From the NCBI GenBank assembly GCA_031835245.1, contig JAVKOQ010000021.1, positions 289,506 through 353,505 on the forward strand: DNA of 64,000 nt, read 5' to 3'. Shown here one piece after another: positions 59,701 through 64,000 of this stretch. The stretch's first letter is position 1; every line of letters starts with the position of its first letter. The position numbers and the translations under genes were made by a program. The notes beneath the pieces were generated by a model. That model was not told the DNA's origin and searched no databases. It saw nothing but the letters and a program-made list of their open reading frames with translations. This DNA comes from Balamuthia mandrillaris. Lineage: Eukaryota; Discosea; Longamoebia; Balamuthiidae.

Positions 59701-59886
59701 TCACCTCTTACTCGCGCTTCTACTAGCAAGTTCGGCTTCCAAAGGCAGGTCAACGCCAACCGCCACATAAATGATGCCAGTAGGGTCTCCATGTTTTCTG
59801 GCTCGTTCTGGGATGGCCAAAGCGGCGGCTTGTTGAACAATAGTTGTCTTTCCCGTCTTCTTTCCCGTCCAGGTTCTCCAGAAGCC
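59701..59886 (-). pseudogene. P-loop NTPase fragment
   Basis: A bottom-strand open segment of 61 codons reads WTGKKTGKTTIVQQAAALAI then DPTGIIYVAVGVDLPLEAEL. TGKKTGKT is a good Walker A, but the frame has a TGA just upstream and no ATG, and no Walker B is seen. I take it as a remnant of an ATPase gene or element. Its 3' end converges with the FAD oxidoreductase. Confidence 0.45.
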
Positions 59887-61716
59887 TCACAGTTCCCACA
59901 AGGATAACAAGAGCCAATAAAACGCACCTTAACAACAGGGATATATGGCCTGAAAGTTGGAGGAGTGGTATGGCAGATATGATCAAGTTGGTTGGCGGAC
60001 GTTTGATTTTGCTTGAATCATGTGTACTGGATTTTAAAAAGAGGTAAATCCTTTGAAGGTAAGATAAAATTTTTAAAATTTCTTTTGTTGTGTTTTCTAC
60101 TTTTTGCTAATTTTTGAAAACAAGCTTGTTTTGTCAAACATGGTTCTGTTAATAGGGATTTTATAGCAGCTATGTCAACAGCAAATCCAGACCAACAAGT
60201 GGCCATAAAAAAGCTTATTAAATTGCTTTTGAAAAGAAAAAAAATTTAATAAGCTTTCAGTGAGTTTACAAGCTTACTACTGGACCCAGCCTTACAAACA
60301 CATTTGTTAGCTCCCAAAAACCCAAGGTAAAGCAGGAAATTCACAATCTATTCTTAACTTATCATCCTGAACACTATTACTTCACATTTCATTCCCACTT
60401 TGTTGAAATTTATGCTCAACAATGGCTTTTAAACAATAACATTTTGAAATCAAGTTCTTATTGCATAGTTAGTAAAATCATATTATATAGAAAGAATAGA
60501 ACCAAACCTCAGTTCGATGCCTAATTATTTGATAGATCATCTTTTGTCACAGTTTTTTGCTTTGGACAGGAATAACAAGAAAACTCCAGGACAATTGTGC
60601 AGAGGTAGACTTCTTGTTGATACTCTCCCTGATACCTTCAAATTTTCTCACCCTTGTTATTTTCTCCTTTTTCTCACAACACATTCAAAGCACACACCCC
60701 TTTTCATGTGAATAAACCAAGAGTCGCTTATATGCCATCCCTTTCTTGATCTGCAGGGTTTATCCCCCATCAACAGAGCTGTGTTATACAGTGCAGTAAG
60801 TGCAGGCCAGGAAAAAAACAAAAACAGTGAGAGGAAGGAGCTGTACTGTATCACATAATACTTGCCTCCTGTGTAAGGAAAGAGCTATGCTATATAATGT
60901 AGCAACTGCATCCAGCCCAAAACTAAAAGAGCAAGTAAAACATAGTGAGAGAAACGGATGTTGTACAGTGCTTTTCCTGCTTGTTGCTCACATGAACTTT
61001 ATTTTCAACCTCATAAGGTTGGTAAAGGCTTCACTATCTTGGTAAAATGATAGATAAACTTGTAGTAGTCACTTTAAAATGTCTCTTCTCTCTTTTTCTG
61101 TTTCTCTCCTTATTAAGTAATGCAATACTTGGAGATTCCGTTGATTGGCTGGCTGATATCATTCTATCAATTAGACCAAGATCACACTGCACAACACAAG
61201 GTCAACTAGCATATTCAACAAAACACAGTTAACAACCAAATCTTCAAGAAAGACAGAGATTGTTTCAACTAAGTGGTTAACTTAGTTACTTAGTATTGAC
61301 ACATCTGATTACTAAGTGTTTACATAGTTGTGCTCCTTAATTGATTAGTATGAAATTATTGTTTAGTATCAAGTTACTAAATAGAAATTTAAAATACACT
61401 TCTTGTCTCATCACTGGACAAATTTTTATATGGTGGCTTTTGCTGTCCTTGAACAGACTAGCTCCTGGCATTCTGTTGCTAACAGAATACGACCATGCCT
61501 TCATAACATCATCTGAGGAACTAGCAGGCAGTTAAACAGGCATTATATAGTGGCCACTGGTTGATGCATAGGTGTTGAGCTGCATGCAGCTTTCATCCCC
61601 ATGAAAAATACGGACCATACCAATTCCAGAGAACAGCAAACTATGAAGAAGATGAAGAGGAACAGACACTTCATGAATGACAGCCACTGCTTTGGACTTT
61701 TATTTGTGAACTTGCT
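59887..61716. other. AT-rich stretch without supported genes
   Basis: About 1.8 kb, clearly more AT-rich than the rest of the window, with only short open frames. It has A/T runs near 60236-60250, a TTAGTTACTTAGTATT/TTACTAAGTGTTTAC-like region near 61278-61325, and no recognisable protein or RNA. It reads like intergenic or old repeat sequence. Confidence 0.5.
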
Positions 61717-61729
61717 CAAGTGATGAGTA
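61717..61729 (+). repeat. Target-site duplication, left copy
   Basis: CAAGTGATGAGTA is identical to 63547-63559. It sits at the 3' end of the bottom-strand retrotransposon. Confidence 0.85.
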
Positions 61730-63546
61730 GTAGTAGTAATAAAAGTTTATTTGCTCTGAGAGCAACACCAATCTATACATAAAAAGTAAGCATTGTACAT
61801 ACATAGTGTACTCTTACTTCTCTTACTCCCTCATCCTCAATGCCTTCCCAATTGTTACTCAATTCACAAGTGAAAGGTGTTGAATGAGATTTCAGACCAA
61901 CTTTGTATCATCTAGCTATCCTTTTCTTTCCCTTTCCTTTCTTCTCTTTTCCTTGCTATTACATTACTTCCAAAGATTGATAAAGTGCAGAAGAACTTCC
62001 ATGCTTCCAACTTGCTCTTGCTGCCCATAATCTCCAGACTCGTTTACAACTTTGCTTACATTGTTCCATCTCTTGAGCTCTGTTACATTTCTTTCCACTT
62101 GACAGGAGGTTTGTTGTACAGTCTTCTATAATCAGCTTTCTGACTTGTTCTTCATTTCCATTGTCCACACTCCAGATTCTAAAGCGATCTTCCCAAAGGT
62201 TAGGACACCTTAACAGGAAGTGTTCTGCTGTTTCTTCCTCAGCATCACATGCAGGGCACTTGCTATCCTCCTCAGACTGCTGAATGGCTCCCCACTTTTT
62301 TCCAATGGGCAGTCCACCACAACGAATAGCATTCATCAAACGTTCTTTCCTTGGGTTGGTAATCACTAAGCTCCGTTGTTGTCCAACCAAACATCTTCCA
62401 TTTGTCAAGAAGTTATGCCATAGCCATGCTCTTGTTCCTCTTTCTCCTTCAGCTGCATACTCCACCTTGGCTACTCGAGTTAAGGTCCTCATCCTCTTGG
62501 CTTTCTTTTCAACAACAGTCGTCCCATCACCTCCCTCACCTTCATTCTTCTCCCCTTCCTCTTCACTTGCTTGGCTTACCTCTTCAAGTAGCTCAAAGTG
62601 GCCATCTTGCCTCTCAGCATGATGAATTACTGCTTGTCTTTCCAACTCACAGTAGGCCTTGATGGTCAACCAGCCCAATTCTGCTCTACAAACCCCCGCC
62701 ACAGTCCTTCGATGAACTTGCAATACGCTTCTTGCTGTCTCATTCCACACAGCTTCGATCTTCTTCCACCATGATTTGGAAAGCTCTGTCATACATAGTC
62801 CATATGACAAGGTAGACTTGACAATAGCCTCTGCAGCAATCTGGGCAGTGCGTGTACCAAGGCCTTGGGCAATGGCTCCCCGCTGCCTAAGGCTGTAGAG
62901 GGCTTGCTTGGCCTTGGTGATCCTCTCCTTGGCATGAGTTGTCCATTCCCCACTTTCTTCAAACCACAGTCCCAGGTACTTGGCCTCCTTCACACGTTTC
63001 ACAGCCTCCCCCTTCAGTCTCCACTCTTGAAAATGAGCCTTCTTTCCTTGTACTAGCACCACTGATTTCTTTGCATTGAACTGAAGTCCCAGAGCATTCA
63101 CTGCCTCCACTGCTACATTCAATCTTCTCTGAAGCTCAAATGGATCGCTGGCCACCACTGCCAAGTCATCAGCAAACAGCAAGCAAACATTCCTTGCTTT
63201 ATCTCCTCTTTCTTTCTCCTCTGCTGCTTGTAGCTTTCTTGCCACCACATCAATGTATACATTGAACAAGAATGGAGACAAAACTCCTCCTTGCTTAACT
63301 CCTCTTTCCACCAGAAATTCCTCCGAGAGCTGCCCATTCATGCGAATAACACTCGTCATACCACGGTACCACTCTGTAATGATACCCACTGCTGCCTCTT
63401 CAGCTCCTCTTTTGCGTAAGGTCCTTGCCAGTATGTCATGGTCGAGCATGTCATATGCCTTGCTGATATCCAACAGAGCAATATAGGTGCGTTCTTTGCT
63501 TCTCTTCATCAGGCATTTCTTCAACCGCCACACCTGATCCATGACC
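61730..63546 (-). mobile_element. 5'-truncated non-LTR retrotransposon (LINE)
   Basis: 1817 bp flanked by a perfect 13-bp direct repeat. In the sense (bottom) direction it begins abruptly inside the reverse transcriptase (first codons V-M-D-Q-V), carries the rest of the ORF to 61959, then a 3' UTR of about 230 bp with AATAAA (about 61745-61750) and ends in a short TTACTACTAC tail. Truncation at the 5' end, a simple-repeat tail and a target-site duplication are the signature of target-primed reverse transcription. Confidence 0.92.
61959..63546 (-). CDS. Reverse transcriptase, truncated N-terminus
   Basis: About 529 residues remain. RT motifs in order are TYIALLDISKAYDMLDHDIL (catalytic Asp), GVKQGGVLSPFLFNVYID, the catalytic LLFADDLAVVA (F-A-D-D), LGLQFNAKKSVVL and AKYLGLWFEESGEW. 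The C-terminal part has a CCHC knuckle, CPACDAEEETAEHFLLRCPN, usual at the end of non-LTR element proteins. The endonuclease and the first RT motifs are missing because the insertion is 5' truncated. The frame would continue into flanking DNA at 63547-63572, but those residues are not element sequence. No stop or frameshift interrupts it. The clade (CR1-, R1-, RTE-like) cannot be fixed by eye. Confidence 0.92.
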
Positions 63547-63559
63547 CAAGTGATGAGTA
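63547..63559 (+). repeat. Target-site duplication, right copy
   Basis: CAAGTGATGAGTA, identical to 61717-61729, at the truncated 5' end of the element. Confidence 0.85.
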
Positions 63560-64000
63560 ATGAGCCAAACATTCAATGAGGCAATCAGTAATATGCTGCC
63601 AGTCATATTAGAGACATCAGCATGCAACATTAGCTGCAAGCCTGCAGCTTTGGAGATTGGATTGTCCTTCAATATGATTATTTTAACCATTGAACCCTGG
63701 GATTTGGCTTTTGGTGAAAGCCTATGCGGCTTGCTCCTCTATCCACCAGAACTTCAGATAAGCAAGGCTTTGGATGAGCTTCTTTTATTTTTTGTCATCT
63801 ACATTTTCTTCAACAGTGTACTTTCCCTTATTCCATGCACTTGCAGTCAGTTGTCGCTTTACCTCCTTTGGTATTTCTGTCAACAATTTAAGGAACCCTT
63901 GGGTGTGTAATTTTTTTCTTGCCCCTTTTTTGCTTTTTTTTTGCAGCCACCCAAAAGTACACACAGTTCCTGTTCCTCTCCCCCTTCTTCACAAAAGTAA
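63560..64000. other. AT-rich flank of the retrotransposon, no confident gene
   Basis: A top-strand frame (63560-63910) is open but starts exactly at the insertion junction, has stops upstream when the empty site is rebuilt, and shows no known domain. T-runs lie near 63908-63945. No feature supported. Confidence 0.4.

Noticed and set aside
63560-63910. Top-strand 116-codon frame at the right end
   Set aside because: Its ATG abuts the insertion junction, the rebuilt empty site has stops just upstream, and no domain is visible.

Overview
This is nuclear DNA from an intron-rich protist. Genes are closely packed on both strands with short GT-AG introns, many filled with CT, TCTGTC or CTCGCT microsatellites. 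The 5S rRNA gene at 18416-18534 resembles, from memory, the 5S of acanthamoebid amoebae, and the gene set fits a free-living amoebozoan (Acanthamoeba/Balamuthia-like). That placement is inference.

Layout. 1-18 kb: the 3' end of an unidentified gene, an ankyrin-repeat gene (-), a soluble-looking HMG-CoA reductase (+), a GH47 alpha-1,2-mannosidase (-), a UDP-rhamnose-type epimerase/reductase (+), an HMG-box protein (-), a Cfp1/Spp1-like COMPASS subunit with a PHD finger (-), a small LYR-motif protein (-) and the beta subunit of geranylgeranyltransferase I (-). 18.4-22.1 kb: a 5S rRNA gene, then a gene-poor island with a broken nucleotidyltransferase-like gene, an 88-bp near-perfect inverted duplication, small repeats and a 20-bp 5S-derived fragment.

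22-39 kb: a mitochondrial class-I release factor (-), the PAT-complex subunit Asterix (-), the meiotic MutS homologue MSH4 (+), a WNK kinase (+), a PH-domain coiled-coil protein (-) and a short protein resembling only the gamma-tubulin-binding tail of NEDD1 (+). 39.5-53.6 kb is one giant gene for SZT2, the KICSTOR scaffold of the amino-acid/TORC1 pathway (-). 54-57.5 kb encodes an EF-hand, coiled-coil, tail-anchored protein (-) that shares a module of about 77 residues with the PH-domain coiled-coil protein 20 kb away. 57.9-59.6 kb is an intronless, secreted, bacterial-type FAD oxidoreductase (+).

59.6-64 kb is AT-richer and gene-poor. It holds a P-loop NTPase fragment and a 5'-truncated non-LTR retrotransposon (-) bounded by a perfect 13-bp target-site duplication and still open across its reverse transcriptase, so it is a very young insertion.

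Intron boundaries were read by eye. Gene spans are start-to-stop and include introns. The window has no operon logic. The links worth noting are isoprenoid supply (HMGR) with prenyl transfer (GGTase-I), glycan and nucleotide-sugar genes (GH47, rhamnose synthase), and the two related coiled-coil membrane proteins.
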